NCBI GenBank assembly: GCA_012934845.2 | Contig: WNNJ02003319.1 | Location: 61,288-125,287 of the forward strand | DNA from: Pomphorhynchus laevis | Taxonomy: Eukaryota; Acanthocephala; Palaeacanthocephala; Echinorhynchida; Pomphorhynchidae | Direction of reading: 5' to 3' | Length of the DNA: 64,000 nucleotides | Shown here: one piece after another, positions 1-9,789 of the stretch | Layout of the letters: the number at the start of each line of letters is the position of its first letter | Position numbering within the stretch: the first letter of the stretch is position 1 | Translations under genes and position numbers: made by a program | The notes under the pieces: generated by a model | Told to the model about the DNA's origin: nothing | Seen by the model: only the letters and a program-made list of their open reading frames with translations | The model's database searches: none

Positions 1-948
1 CAAATGAGACTAACGCTTCCCTTTTGAAATGCCGACCGATCATCACTGATATAGATGGACCAGCCTACAAGATTTCAAAAGTCATTACAAGACTGTGCTT
101 CCCAGTTTTGAAGCATGTACGCAGCTATATCTCAAATACATCTGATCTGTTACAGAACTTAAATTCGACAGCTAGTCTACTTCAACAGTGCGTTACGACG
201 ATCGATTTTACTGCACTGTATACAAATGTCGATAATGAGGCAGCAATTCACTCATTAGAAACGACTCTACAGAATGTGGATCTACATCAGTTCGGTCTTA
301 GCTTCCGAATCGACGATATCACGCAAATAGTTAGAACATTACTTAGGTGTGACATTTTTAAGTGCGACAATCAATTTTATCAGCAAATCAAAAGACTTTC
401 GATGGGTAATTGTCTCGCACCAATATTAGCAATCGTGTATTTGGATAGGCTTGAGAACACATTTATCTATAACAATGAATCCCTCGCACGTGAAATCATG
501 CATTACTACCGCTACATAGACGACGTCCATATTGTACACGATACGAATCTATGCCGCCAAACGTTAATTTACACTTTTAATACAATGGATAACAACCGTC
601 ATTTGACCGCTGAATTGACGTCGGCTGATACGGATAGATACGTGCCATTCTTAAATGTCGCGTTTGACCAAAACAATATAAAAAATTATGAATGGTTCCA
701 GAAGCCAGCGAAGTTGAATCTTACGCTACATAAAAGATAAGCACATCCATATAGTGTGAAGAGGGCCATCTACCTCAACATGCTGCAAACTGCGCGGATG
801 TGCACTAATGATGGTGGAGTAGCGGATGAGAAATGCAGAAGGATCGACTTGATGTTCAAAGAAAGAGGATACACGGATAGTGACCTTAGTGTAATTTCTT
901 CTGATCTAATCACAAGTAATTCGAATTCATTAATACTTATGTATGATT
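1..948 (+). mobile_element. Penelope-like element, RT palm and thumb (cut by window edge)
   Basis: This is reverse transcriptase of a Penelope-like element (PLE), which copies element RNA into DNA at a nicked chromosomal target. The main frame runs 24-740. It shows the fingers motif RPIITD, the palm motif DFTALYTN, the SMGN box, the catalytic YRYIDDV and a PFLNV motif, in PLE order. Thumb-like sequence continues to about 890 (KRAIYLNMLQ, then RGYTDSD). The N-terminal part lies outside the window. The matching linker and GIY-YIG endonuclease are probably those at 2140-2753, separated by foreign sequence. It is broken in several places. Membership in the PLE class is clear; the lineage is not assigned. 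Confidence 0.85.
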
Positions 949-1734
949 GCATGTTTTAGTTGGAAAGTGGGAAGTGTTGAAGAAATTACACACCTTCGTG
1001 AGATATGCCTTAATGCTAGCCACATCTCACCATTCTTTAAGTTGATTTTAAATTTTGATCTTTTTCAGATTTATAATCATTGGATGGAAAAACAAATTCC
1101 CGAATCAGGGTGCAACCTCCTTGGATCAGATCAAGGTTGGTGGTCGATACTCTTATGGCCCAGAACTTTACCGTATGACTCTAAAATTATATTTTAGATA
1201 ACCAAGAAAAGAAAAGAAATAACAAAAATGGCAGGCAAAAGACATTTAAAGGAAGAAATAAGAAACCAAATTTTGTGAATAAGCAGGTGGATAGAAATGT
1301 TAAGCAATGTAAACTTTTGGTCGATAGTCAATTCGTAAGTCAACATACTACGATAATTGGAATTTATTTCGAACCTGGTTGATCTGTGCTTTCGTCTTTG
1401 ATACTGAATCCACCTACTAGTAAAATCGGTTTATTTAACCATGTATGCAATATATTTGAAGCTGCTTTGATCGCTAGATTTATAGACGACTTGAGACATC
1501 TACCAATACATTTGCAATCACTACAGCCACTGAGTAAATCCTTTTGGATTGATATGAATGAAGCTACTAGCTTAACAAACATGGCTCTGACTGCTCATGG
1601 TCAATGTCGTTCTACTGATGCCGCTTTGATGATAGTGCAAAGGCCGGTACCCATAACCGCTCGAACTTTAGTCGATAGGATAGCTGAAGCTATACCTGAC
1701 GAAGAATTACCAGAAAGCCCCCCCCCAAGTAGTG
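949..1734 (+). other. unidentified coding-like debris
   Basis: This stretch separates the PLE RT from its presumed endonuclease. It holds a frame with motifs such as FIDDLRHLPIHLQSL and ARTLVDRIAEAIPDEELP (about 1386-1725), preceded by a lysine/arginine/asparagine-rich frame. I do not recognise the family. It reads like part of an element ORF1 or gag-like protein rather than an intact gene. Confidence 0.35.
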
Positions 1735-2139
1735 CATCTTTTTGCCCAACTCTCCTGACCCACCATCCACATCCGCATCAAACTCCGCCTTCTTCTCGTT
1801 ACTTTTCGTCTCATCGCTGTCGGCTCCCCATCGTTCATCAACCTTCCTTTCTTAGACGATACTCGCCCCACCTCGCTATCGCTTCGTTCCTGTCATACCC
1901 TCTTACTCCACGTTCCTAATTACTCCAACAACTACGGTCTCCGATCCTTCCTCGTCGCCGCCTCACTCGCCTGGAATCATCTCCCTCTCGACGTCCGCCG
2001 CGCTCCCTCCTTTATCACATTCAAACACCTCCTCCGTTCACACCTTCTCGACACCTGATTCACAGTTTTGTTTTGTTGTGGTCATGTAAGCTTGCGCTGG
2101 CACGCATTTGCCACGTTAAAATAAATCCTTTTTTTAGAA
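1735..2139 (+). mobile_element. LINE B, 5'-truncated 3' end
   Basis: The sequence matches, in opposite orientation, the last 400 bases of the complete LINE B at 27159-31420. It includes the end of ORF2 (reading RRAPSFITFKHLLRS-like), the 3' UTR with a decayed stem-loop (GCTTGC against GCACGC, loop GCTG), and the terminal AAAATAAATCC followed by a T-run. Only the 3' end is present, as expected for 5' truncation during target-primed reverse transcription. It sits inside PLE-related sequence. Confidence 0.85.
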
Positions 2140-2753
2140 ATATGAAAAATAAGAAGCGCCCTAACAGAGCACAGCGACCATCGCGTAACTCAGCAATCCT
2201 GAAGATCCCTTTTATAAGCGACGCGTTCACAAGCAAAGTGAACCGTTTGGCAAAACGATGCAACCTAGACGTTCGCATAATTCACGGGAATGCCAGGAAC
2301 TTAGGAAAAAGATTAATTCGAAGTCGCTTTCATGAGGAGCCTTCACCGTGCACAAGATCCTGTCCGATCGTTAATCACAAAAGCAAACACCATGACGTTT
2401 CATTGTGCATCCAACGAAATGTGGTCTACGAACTCTTTTGCGACGAATGTGCTGATACAGGTAAGAGTGTCAGCTACATAGGAGAAACACTGCGACCTGT
2501 GTCTGAACGGCTTAAGGAACATTTAAGAGCAGTGCGGAATCCCTGAGCGTCTTACTACGCCAGTAACACATGGGCTACGCATTATGCACAACATCCGAAT
2601 GTGCAACCATAGTGCAGCGCAAGAGTAATTTACAGAGCAGATAACGAGGTATCACGGAAACTAATGGAGGCGATCCTGATAGCAAGTTCGGATAGCGACA
2701 ACAGCTTAAACAATAAAGAGAAAGCAGTGGTAGGGCTCGACTCGATGATATGA
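2140..2753 (+). mobile_element. PLE linker and GIY-YIG endonuclease
   Basis: This is the C-terminal part of a PLE protein. A basic linker (KIPFISDAFTSKVNRLAKR) and a Cys-rich knuckle (PCTRSCPIVNHKSKHH) lead into a GIY-YIG nuclease core, VVYELFCDEC then SYIGETLRPVSERLKEHL. The endonuclease nicks the target and supplies the primer for the RT. The final frame ends near LDSMI at 2753. It is broken more than once. It probably belongs with the RT at 1-948, because strand and domain order agree. Confidence 0.8.
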
Positions 2754-2839
2754 AGTAATTTCATCGTTTGTGTGTTTGTTTATTTGTTTTATATCTTTTC
2801 AAATTGTGTGACGCTGTTCAATGTGTTTTTATGTTCTAG

Positions 2840-2880
2840 ATGAGCCACTGAGGAAGCCGTAACGCGGCGAAAGCTCTGGC
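2840..2880 (+). ncRNA. hammerhead-ribozyme-like core in PLE end
   Basis: The PLE coding end is followed by CTGAGGA (2848-2854, fitting CUGANGA), a 4-bp helix GCCG/CGGC (2856-2859 with 2865-2868) closed by a 5-nt loop, and GAAA (2869-2872). That is the conserved half of a hammerhead ribozyme. Hammerheads are known in the pseudo-LTRs of Penelope-like elements. I could not place the cleavage-site strand, so self-cleavage is not shown. Confidence 0.45.
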
Positions 2881-2959
2881 AATATATAATAATAATTACT
2901 CAGCTCTTTGATCTAATAAACTACGCAAAATCTTAACAACATGAGGCTGAGAGACAAGC

Positions 2960-3320
2960 GGACATTTAACTCTATTGATTTATTATTTATTTGACGTTTC
3001 GGCTATTCGATTTGATCACAAAAATATTTTGCACACAAGTGTATACATGATTTCTGCTTTTATATTTACACATATCTATCTAGAAGCACACGCCCAATAT
3101 CTACAATTCTGCATATCAAAAAGTCTTACACCAAAAGGGTTGCGAATAAAAACATCTTTGGCGATTAATTGGAAACTTATACCAAAAGCGAAACGAACTG
3201 CACTCGAAACACGCTTTCGCCGCGCAATTAAGAATGCTAAGCACACCCTGGTTAACATTCTACGAGACTTATACATATGTCAATAACGTCAACCGATTTG
3301 ATATCGATATACCCCTATAT
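2960..3320 (+). mobile_element. PLE N-terminal coding fragment
   Basis: A 103-residue frame (2975-3286) contains AHAQYLQFCISKSLTPKGLR and a helical basic tail. The same signature, QY(L/I)xxC followed by PKGLR, occurs in the PLE N-terminal ORF at 62901-63401. It lies just after an endonuclease end and a ribozyme-like core on the same strand, the order expected at the joint of head-to-tail PLE copies. Only a fragment remains. Confidence 0.6.
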
Positions 3321-3349
3321 AAATAACTGCTGAGAAGCAAATGTTCAAA

Positions 3350-3858
3350 GCTTAAGCGTCAAAACGGCAGACGGGTATCTATCACAGAGTTAGAAAATAT
3401 TATTTCACGTTCGAATAATATTGAAGTCGATTTTAGTTCATATACGTTTACGTTTCTTTTAAGCCATTTCGATAGTTTTATACGCTTTTGTTCAATTATT
3501 GTATTGTAAAGATCATGGACAATATCGGCAGTACTCTATTTTTCCAGTTGCGAGTGTAAGTCACAAAGTATTTGAAAATATTTCATCTCCGTCTGTTTTG
3601 TAAGTGTACTCCAGCTGTTCACAAAGTTGCGGTATGGGATTCTATGTAGAATATCCAAACTTACTTGCATCGATTTCTTGATTCTAAGACCTCGGGTGTG
3701 ATATTGGGCTGTCTGCAGAACCGTAAAAATTGTCGATGCGCTAATGCTCTTGTTTTGTCCTCACTGGTCAGAATCGCTCCAGGTGCGATATAATTATTAA
3801 TATCCACGTGATTTGTGGAAAACTGACACAGTCCCGGATCATCCATTGAATGACACAT
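3350..3858 (-). mobile_element. PLE N-terminal coding fragment, minus strand
   Basis: Read on the minus strand, the frame includes RALAHRQFLRFCRQPNITPE and then a Trp-containing helical stretch (NFVNSWSTL). It resembles the N-terminal region of the other PLE copies here. It follows, on the minus strand, the endonuclease end at 4065 and a ribozyme-like core at 3922-3949. It is broken. Confidence 0.55.
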
Positions 3859-3921
3859 TAGTAATAATTGTCGTAAGTAGATAAAAAAAGGAAATGAAGA
3901 CCAAGAGCAATTTCTTGTAAA

Positions 3922-3949
3922 GCTTTCGGGCTAACTGACCTTCTCCAGT
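3922..3949 (-). ncRNA. hammerhead-like core, minus strand
   Basis: On the minus strand this reads CTGGAGA, a short helix GGT/GCC with a loop, then CGAAAGC. Spacing matches the hammerhead core, but CTGGAGA departs from CUGANGA at one position. It lies between a PLE endonuclease end and a PLE N-terminus on the same strand, where PLE ribozymes are known to sit. It is probably a decayed copy. Confidence 0.35.
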
Positions 3950-4064
3950 ACATCTACAAAAAAATTACAGTTCTGATTTGCACAAAAAATAGTAATGAAA
4001 ATCAAATTGTTCAATGCAACTAACAGAGAGAAATATAAATACCCGAATTTCGGAACTCATATAT

Positions 4065-4762
4065 TCACGGCAAGTGATATATGTGCTCGGCATTTAATTG
4101 TTGGTCTGCCATGAGTTGTCTGATCCAAAATATTTTTATTTGTTTTCGCTTAGCCGTGTCAAGAACATTTGCCTCAATAATTATCGTTTCCATCTTATGG
4201 TTTTCATTTTCTATGCAGTGTTTGGCTGCCCCGTCATTTTTCGCTTGTTTATACTTTATGCCGGATCTACGAGTCAAAGCTCGTACATTCATTTGTCCTC
4301 CTGTCTGTCCTATATATATCTTTGAACATTCATTGCACATGTTCATATATACTAGTCCTTTGCTCTTGCAATTATTGTGTCCGCGGACATTATATTTAAA
4401 GCATGTTACCGGACTTGTAAATTTTATTGTTGTGGCCATTTCAAGGCAGCACTTGCATCGTCGATCATTGCATGGTTCGCTAAGTCCTCGTTCATGACGG
4501 TTTCGTCGGTTTTCAAGCATATTTTGAATTGTTCGTGCGCTTTTGAATCCAATTATCGGCCGCTTAATTAAGGATCGGCATACTGAGTCTACCTCTTTTA
4601 TAGCTTCGGCAAGATCCTTGTTTAAATTCTCAAATGCCGGGTGGTAGTTCAAGGTCGCATAGAAAGCCTTTCCTTTTTCTTTCGAATTTTTGGATAATTT
4701 TGTTAGAAGTTTAGTCCGACTGATTCGTCTAACTGATTCCAACTGTTTCCTTAGAGCTACTG
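4065..4762 (-). mobile_element. PLE linker and GIY-YIG endonuclease, minus strand
   Basis: This is the C-terminal half of a PLE protein ending at 4065. In order it shows a linker (RTKLLTKLSKNSKEKGKAFY), an RPIIGFKSARTIQNML segment, a Cys cluster (CNDRRCKCC) and the GIY-YIG core GLVYMNMCNECSKIYIGQTG with the following arginine-rich helix. Upstream on the minus strand a Merlin-like insertion (about 4763-5342) separates it from its RT at 5360-6057. The domain itself reads open throughout. Confidence 0.85.
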
Positions 4763-4833
4763 GATCAGTTCCCTCAATGAGGGAACTGATCAGTGGGAAA
4801 AGTTCTCGCAATGAGGGAACTTTTCCCACTGAT
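4763..4833. repeat. two adjoining perfect foldbacks
   Basis: A 13-bp perfect inverted repeat with a 3-nt loop (4763-4791) is followed, overlapping by 3 nt, by a 17-bp perfect inverted repeat with an 11-nt loop (ATCAGTGGGAAAAGTTC at 4789-4805 and its complement at 4817-4833). Both contain GTTCCC/GGGAAC words also present at 5312-5342. They mark the left border of the Merlin-like insertion. Confidence 0.8.
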
Positions 4834-5361
4834 ATCAGATTGTAGGAACGTTTCCCCTCTCCAAAAATTATAAAAAAAGTTTTTTTGTAACCCCTCATGA
4901 GTATGAATTTATTTGAACGTGAATTGATAAGAATGATCGATGATACAATAATTAAGTTCTTGTCTTATAACAATCTTCATTTAAGTAGTAGAATATGTGA
5001 AAAGTGTAGCCGTAGCCTGGTAAAGAAGAAATATAAGAAAGTTGAAGAAAAGTCTGCATGGCAGTGTATCAATACAGATTGTACAGTTTATAGAAAGATG
5101 ATTTCTATACGAAAAGATAGCTTTTCCGAAAACTTATATTTGCCTTTTCTTGATGTGCTTCAAGTTATTATAAAATGGTCAAGTAATATCCCACAATCAG
5201 TTATAATTAAAGAAATGGAAATAGACCATAAAACTTATAAAAAAATACAAAAGCTACTACCTCTAATTAAAAAATATGACAAGGATGAAATAAAATTCGG
5301 TGGCCCCATTCTGAGGGAACCGAATAATATTCGGTTCCCTCAACGAGGGAACTTTTCCTAA
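4834..5361 (+). pseudogene. Merlin/IS1016-like transposase, N-terminal half
   Basis: The frame 4897-5361 (154 residues) has the zinc ribbon of ISXO2/IS1016-type transposases: CEKCSRSLV, then SAWQCINTDCTVYRKMISIR. A helical block follows (LPFLDVLQVIIKWSSNIPQ, then MEIDHKTYKKI). It reaches KFGGP, where the catalytic DDE (ISXO2) domain should begin, then runs straight into a palindrome. Merlin transposases are usually about 300 residues, so the catalytic half is deleted and this is a non-autonomous relic. It lies inside a PLE on the opposite strand. The family call rests on motif recognition. Confidence 0.6.
5312..5342. repeat. perfect 31-nt palindrome
   Basis: TGAGGGAACCGAATA (5312-5326) is followed by one base and its exact reverse complement (5328-5342). 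The outer GAGGGAAC/GTTCCCTC word also occurs in the foldbacks at 4763-4791. It may be a remnant of a transposon terminal inverted repeat or a rearrangement scar. Confidence 0.85.
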
Positions 5362-6057
5362 TGGTATCATTTTGTAGGAACTTTTCCGATAGATCCGAGC
5401 TACTTTGCGGTATCCACGGCAATTCATTTCCCTGGTCAATTTTTCTGCGTGCCTCTCGAATTCTTCATTCTTGGAACAGATCTTTCTGATCCTCCTGAAT
5501 TCGTTCAAGATCACCGCCCTTTTGTAGCTCTAAGCACACAACTTCTTGCATGTAGTATACTACGAGTACCGTTAAACTTACGATGGAGTGTTGTCTTCCA
5601 ATTGGTACTTTGGTTGTGTACCTCTGTATCCAGAAATATCGTAAGTTTTCCGAAGTTACTCGTAAATTTTAGTTCGCTAGTTTCATTTAGTCTTTGTATT
5701 AATTCTTTAAATGTCTTCTCCATGGGTCACGACAATGAATATGTCATTGATATAGCGTAACTATACTAATGGTTTTAGTTGTGTCTTTTCAATCATCCTT
5801 TCCTCAATTTCGGCCATGTACAAGCTTGCAAACACCGGTGAGTCTGGGCTACCCATGGCTGTACCAATTTTCTGTTTGTAATACGAACCTTCGAAGCAGA
5901 AAGTGTTCGATTCCAATACAGTTTTGAGTAATTCTGTATATTTGGCACAATCTTGTTCGTCATAGTTATGTCGAATCAGCCAATTGTGAATGCATTGCAC
6001 GCCCTTAGTAAGGTCAATCGATGTGTATAATGATTCAACATCGAGAGTTGCAAGTAT
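5360..6057 (-). mobile_element. PLE reverse transcriptase, minus strand
   Basis: Minus-strand PLE RT. From about 6050 downward it shows ILATLDVESLYTSID, then GTAMGSPDSPVFASLYM and a Tyr-X-Asp-Asp-like catalytic block. A FLDTEV palm end and thumb (MILNEFRRIRKICSK, then REMNCRGYRKVARIYRK) run into the Merlin-like insertion. The linker and GIY-YIG domain resume at 4762. The RT N-terminus is missing: at 6057 it joins a family C LINE on the other strand. It has several breaks. Confidence 0.85.
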
Positions 6058-7643
6058 CTCCCCCAGGACATTACTCGATTTATCCCAGAGCATATCTGTT
6101 CCGACAATACTCCGTACATAACCCTACCTCACTCCACTTCTTCTCAAGGACTCTTGACCTTAGTTAAGTGCTCCTTAAGATCCTCCCTCATATTAAACCA
6201 TTCATGTCCAGCCATGTCTTGTTTAGTAGTTTCACTCAGTAAGTATGGTAAACGCCTTAGTCTAGCCAATGTCTACATTCGTCCAGGGGAAATTCACAAG
6301 AACCGTGACCTCCTGGATAGTATTATTGACAGCGGTTATGACATGATACTTGGATATTTCAACGACATAACTGGTCGTTGGATCAATGCAGAACTTCGCA
6401 GGACTAAGAACGGTGATCTTATTCACAACCCCCAATCCCTACCTTTCATTGCACATCAACAAATTCTATCCTCGACATTTTACTGCTTCACTCGAGTGGT
6501 TGTTAAAACCCCTCTGCACATAGCAGTCGCGCCATCAATTGTCCACCTCTCATGACCTAATTCGTTGGAGAATTGAGGAAGATATGTTGCTTTGAAGATG
6601 GTTTCACTTTGATCCGATCAGAGTGGTCCTCTTTCAAGCTGCTATCCAACTCTTTCCCAGAATAGGGAATGAAAGTCTGACCGAATTTAATCACTACCTC
6701 TTTTCGCAAGCTACCGCGATTTTATCGCCTACCTATAAAGGTCGTATATACAATCCCACTCCAATTGGCCGTCACAATGATTTTAGCCTCCCATCCGATG
6801 TAGCAGGAATCAATATTAGTAAGCGTGTTTTTATTCCTAAGAAAAAATCATGATCATGCTCTAAAGATCTGCAAACCATTTCGATTCAAAATACCCTCGT
6901 GTCGATTTAAGAAAGAACGCTTGCGCGAAAAATCCACGACCATTTGGGTAGGCATTATTTGATCCCTCCTGGTTTTCATGGTTCGTCAAAGGTCGCTTGG
7001 TCCATTCAGCAGTTGGTGAGGTGAAGCAATTTTGTCGTGATAATAGCCATCGTCTAGTTGTGGCTGTTTTCCTTGACTTTTCTGCTGCATTTGACCGCAT
7101 CTCCATTCCTTTTGTGATCTCTTCTCTCAGGTCCATCGGGTTGCCTGCGAGAATTGTGAACAGAGTGGAGATCCTGCTGTATACCAAGCGATTTTACTAT
7201 GAAGACGACCCTGATGCGCGTCAGTTCTACCCTATTACTGGTGTGCCTCAAGGTTACCCACTTTCTCCTATCTTATATCTTGCTGCCTCCATTAATCTAT
7301 TCAAAATATTTAAACGCGAATAACGTCTTGTGGTGTACGCAGATGACGACACAGCCCTGTTCACTAGACACAGGTGAAAAGACGTAGTCTCTGACATCAG
7401 CCGTTTATTTTTAAGATTAAAAGATTAGTTACCCATATCCAACCTTATTTTAAACTCTGCCAAATCGCAGGCGGTTGTCTTTCATGGCACCCCTGCAACA
7501 AAGCAGAAACTTAAGAGATTAGCACTCTCAGAGCTCTCCTCCATATTTGCCTCTGTACAACTTCCCACATTCACAAATCGAGTAAAATACCTGGGGTTCA
7601 CCGTCACGAACAAGCACAAACTTGTTTGTGCTTGTTTCACCGT
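6058..7643 (+). mobile_element. family C LINE, APE-RT fragment
   Basis: This non-LTR retrotransposon fragment parallels the longer copy at 33100-36960. An endonuclease frame (6154-6555) carries NVYIRPGEIHKNRDLLDSII and a GYFNDITGRW block, where family C's other copy has DFND. A linker follows (6623-6853, ending ISKRVFIPKKKS). RT palm sequence then shows VVAVFLDFSAAFDRISI, TGVPQGYPLSPILYLAASI and, after an in-frame stop at 7321, LVVYADDDTALFT. The RT tail includes NRVKYLGFTVTNK. Near 7609 it is replaced by a palindrome and a PLE tail. Frameshifts and stops are frequent, so it is not functional. Confidence 0.8.
7609..7636. repeat. 13-bp palindrome at LINE/PLE joint
   Basis: AACAAGCACAAAC (7609-7621) pairs perfectly with 7624-7636 across a 2-nt loop. 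The same word recurs directly at about 7646 where PLE-tail homology starts, so the joint holds one inverted and one direct copy of the same 13-mer. Confidence 0.85.
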
Positions 7644-8631
7644 CAAACAAGCACAAACAAATCATTGTTCGGAAACCAACGGCATCTGATTTCAAAATTG
7701 TTTTCAAGAGCAACGACATACAATTACTTTAAATGGCTGAGGCAATCACAATCAGAATATTCCAGCCATCCATAAATATAAAATACAATGAGATGGGATA
7801 CGGTCTGAAACTGTATTGAATTCTTTCTTCTCTTTCCTCTTTTTCTTTTAATGATTTTATATTTTAGATTCCCTGTTAATGGTCAATATATGACCGAAAT
7901 ATTGGTTTCAATAAATAATAAATTTCAATAAACTCGATGTTTGAATTCAACAAATTCAGTATTTGGACAGTTTTAAACAATTTCAAGCTGTTCGAACAAT
8001 TTTTTGGAATTTAATTTCATTTCAAATTTACGCAAAATATGAAGAATCGTAAGTTTTTTATCTACCGTCATGTCCATTATGTATAAATTGCATAACTTAT
8101 TGGCTCAAATATTCAGAATTCATGTGCATTCATGCGCATTTACTTTCGACCAACAAGTCCTTCTGATTAGGACTTAATGCACAACTTTTTGATTAGGACT
8201 TAATGCAAAACAGTTTTTAATGATTTTGTACTTAAATTGTTGTTAATATAATATAATTTTTGTACAATGCGCAAAGATAAAGTAATTTTCAAATGAACCA
8301 AAGGCAACGTAAAGAGCAAAAATTGCCTTATTTAACATGCACTGAGTCATGAACAAATTAAGCGCTTCTCAAGGCACGAGTTCAGAAACCCATATGCTGT
8401 GCCTTTAACATTTGCTGAATTCAACAAATTTAGTATTTTTACCGTTTTATACAATTTCAAGCTCTGTTCGAACTTCTTGGAATTTACGTCAATATAAATC
8501 GCTACATAGCCTGATAACATTTACTTAAACATTTTTCTTGATTGCGGAATTCTACACTGCTGAATTACTCTTAAACAACCAGATATTACCTTTTACGAAT
8601 ATTACCAATACATAAAAGCACAGAATGAATC
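7644..8631 (+). mobile_element. PLE 3' tail, duplicate of 19401-20418
   Basis: About 990 bases are nearly identical to 19401-20418, which carries one extra block of about 30 nt near 20310. The start encodes the end of a GIY-YIG domain (NKHKQIIVRKPTASDFKIVF). The rest is the non-coding pseudo-LTR. It contains a ribozyme-like block at about 7873-7905 (a GGTC/GACC helix followed by GAAATATTGG). Only the tail is present. High identity implies a recent duplication or a young element family. Confidence 0.8.
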
Positions 8632-9180
8632 GCCGTCTCGAGTCGCGGAATCATTTCATGAATTTCCGCGGCATTGAATTCGTTGGCTGTAGCAGGGGTT
8701 GCCATGATGACGTCCTGTGTAACATTTCTTTGCTGGCTTTGCAGATCGTGAACCTGGCGCTCGAGCTTCTGGTATGCCTGCATCATGGTTTGAAACGTGA
8801 TATGATCCTTTCACACGACTCTAAGGCAGTTCTGGCCTCAGCAGTACGTAGTTGCAGGCATCTACGTACTGCTAAGGCCAGAAAATTAATATGTTTATTT
8901 AAACATACTGAGTACCTTTTCTTTATTTAAAAAAATAAACATGTGTCCACTCCGCCGTGTTGTAACCATGTTAATGGCGGTTACACACGGCTGGCATACT
9001 GTAGCTCCTCAGTTACCTCGTGTGACTGGGGTAGAAGCAGAATATGCTAGGCGAGTAGGATTGGATTTAAACCGGCCTTTCCCTATGGCGACTTACACCT
9101 CCAGTTATGGCCCGGAGAATAATCTCGCGATAACTAATACGAACAAGCCACACCAGAAAAATAAGAGTAGGAAGTAATGG
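8632..9180. other. unrecognised sequence with a 54-nt hairpin
   Basis: No family recognised. A minus-strand frame (8586-8786) encodes a short helical, Gln-rich stretch (QKLERQVHDLQSQQRN) that could be coiled coil. A plus-strand frame (8941-9177) reads MCPLRRVVTMLMAVTHGWHT and ends in a basic tail. Neither has a recognisable domain. A hairpin occupies 8830-8883. Confidence 0.3.
8830..8883. repeat. 22-bp hairpin with 10-nt loop
   Basis: Arms 8830-8851 and 8862-8883 are complementary with a single mismatch around a 10-nt loop. No flanking duplication is obvious. It could be a short foldback element or a scar of template-switch repair. Confidence 0.8.
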
Positions 9181-9789
9181 TGTTCGTTGATGTTTTGAAA
9201 AAAATGTAAAAATATTTCTTTTTTCTATCTTATAGCTGGGATATATCTTTTATTTTCGGGTTAACTCATAAGATGGGAAAAGAAATTGAAATCGATCTAA
9301 AGAAACAGCGCTTCAGTGAGATTGGGGTCTTCTCTAGATCAACCTGCACTTGAATAAGCGTACGCCTTTAGAAAGAAATCTTTTTCTGATAAAATAGAAA
9401 CTATAGTTCTGGTAGGGGTCTTTATTTGAACCTTGCTGTTTACTCCCTATAGGAGCTATAGTTTTTGTTATTATTATTCCTTTCCTCATGATAAGCTACC
9501 CATTATTTTGTTATGTGAACTACAACTGAACAAGTTTGTTTTACATTAACAATATAGCGATGACACAAATTTTTTCTACAACATTTTGTCTGTAAATGGC
9601 TACTTGTATACTCATACATTAGTCTGGCACTCTTACCTATTCAGGATAAATTGTGTCTCTGTTCTTTGCTAGTGTTTAAAGTAGTAAAATAATTTTGGGC
9701 TATTTACTACCTTGGATATTATACATATATATAGTTTTTAAAATCAATTGATATATATAGTAAAAACCAAACGACAGTGAAAACCAAAC
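9181..9789. other. AT-rich stretch, nothing recognised
   Basis: I see no coding frame, structured RNA or repeat I can name here. Near 9725-9760 there is a run of TATATA-rich sequence. Confidence 0.5.

Noticed and set aside
4081-4497. Plus-strand frames of 138 and 75 residues
   Set aside because: They are antisense shadows of the minus-strand PLE endonuclease, with no domain of their own.
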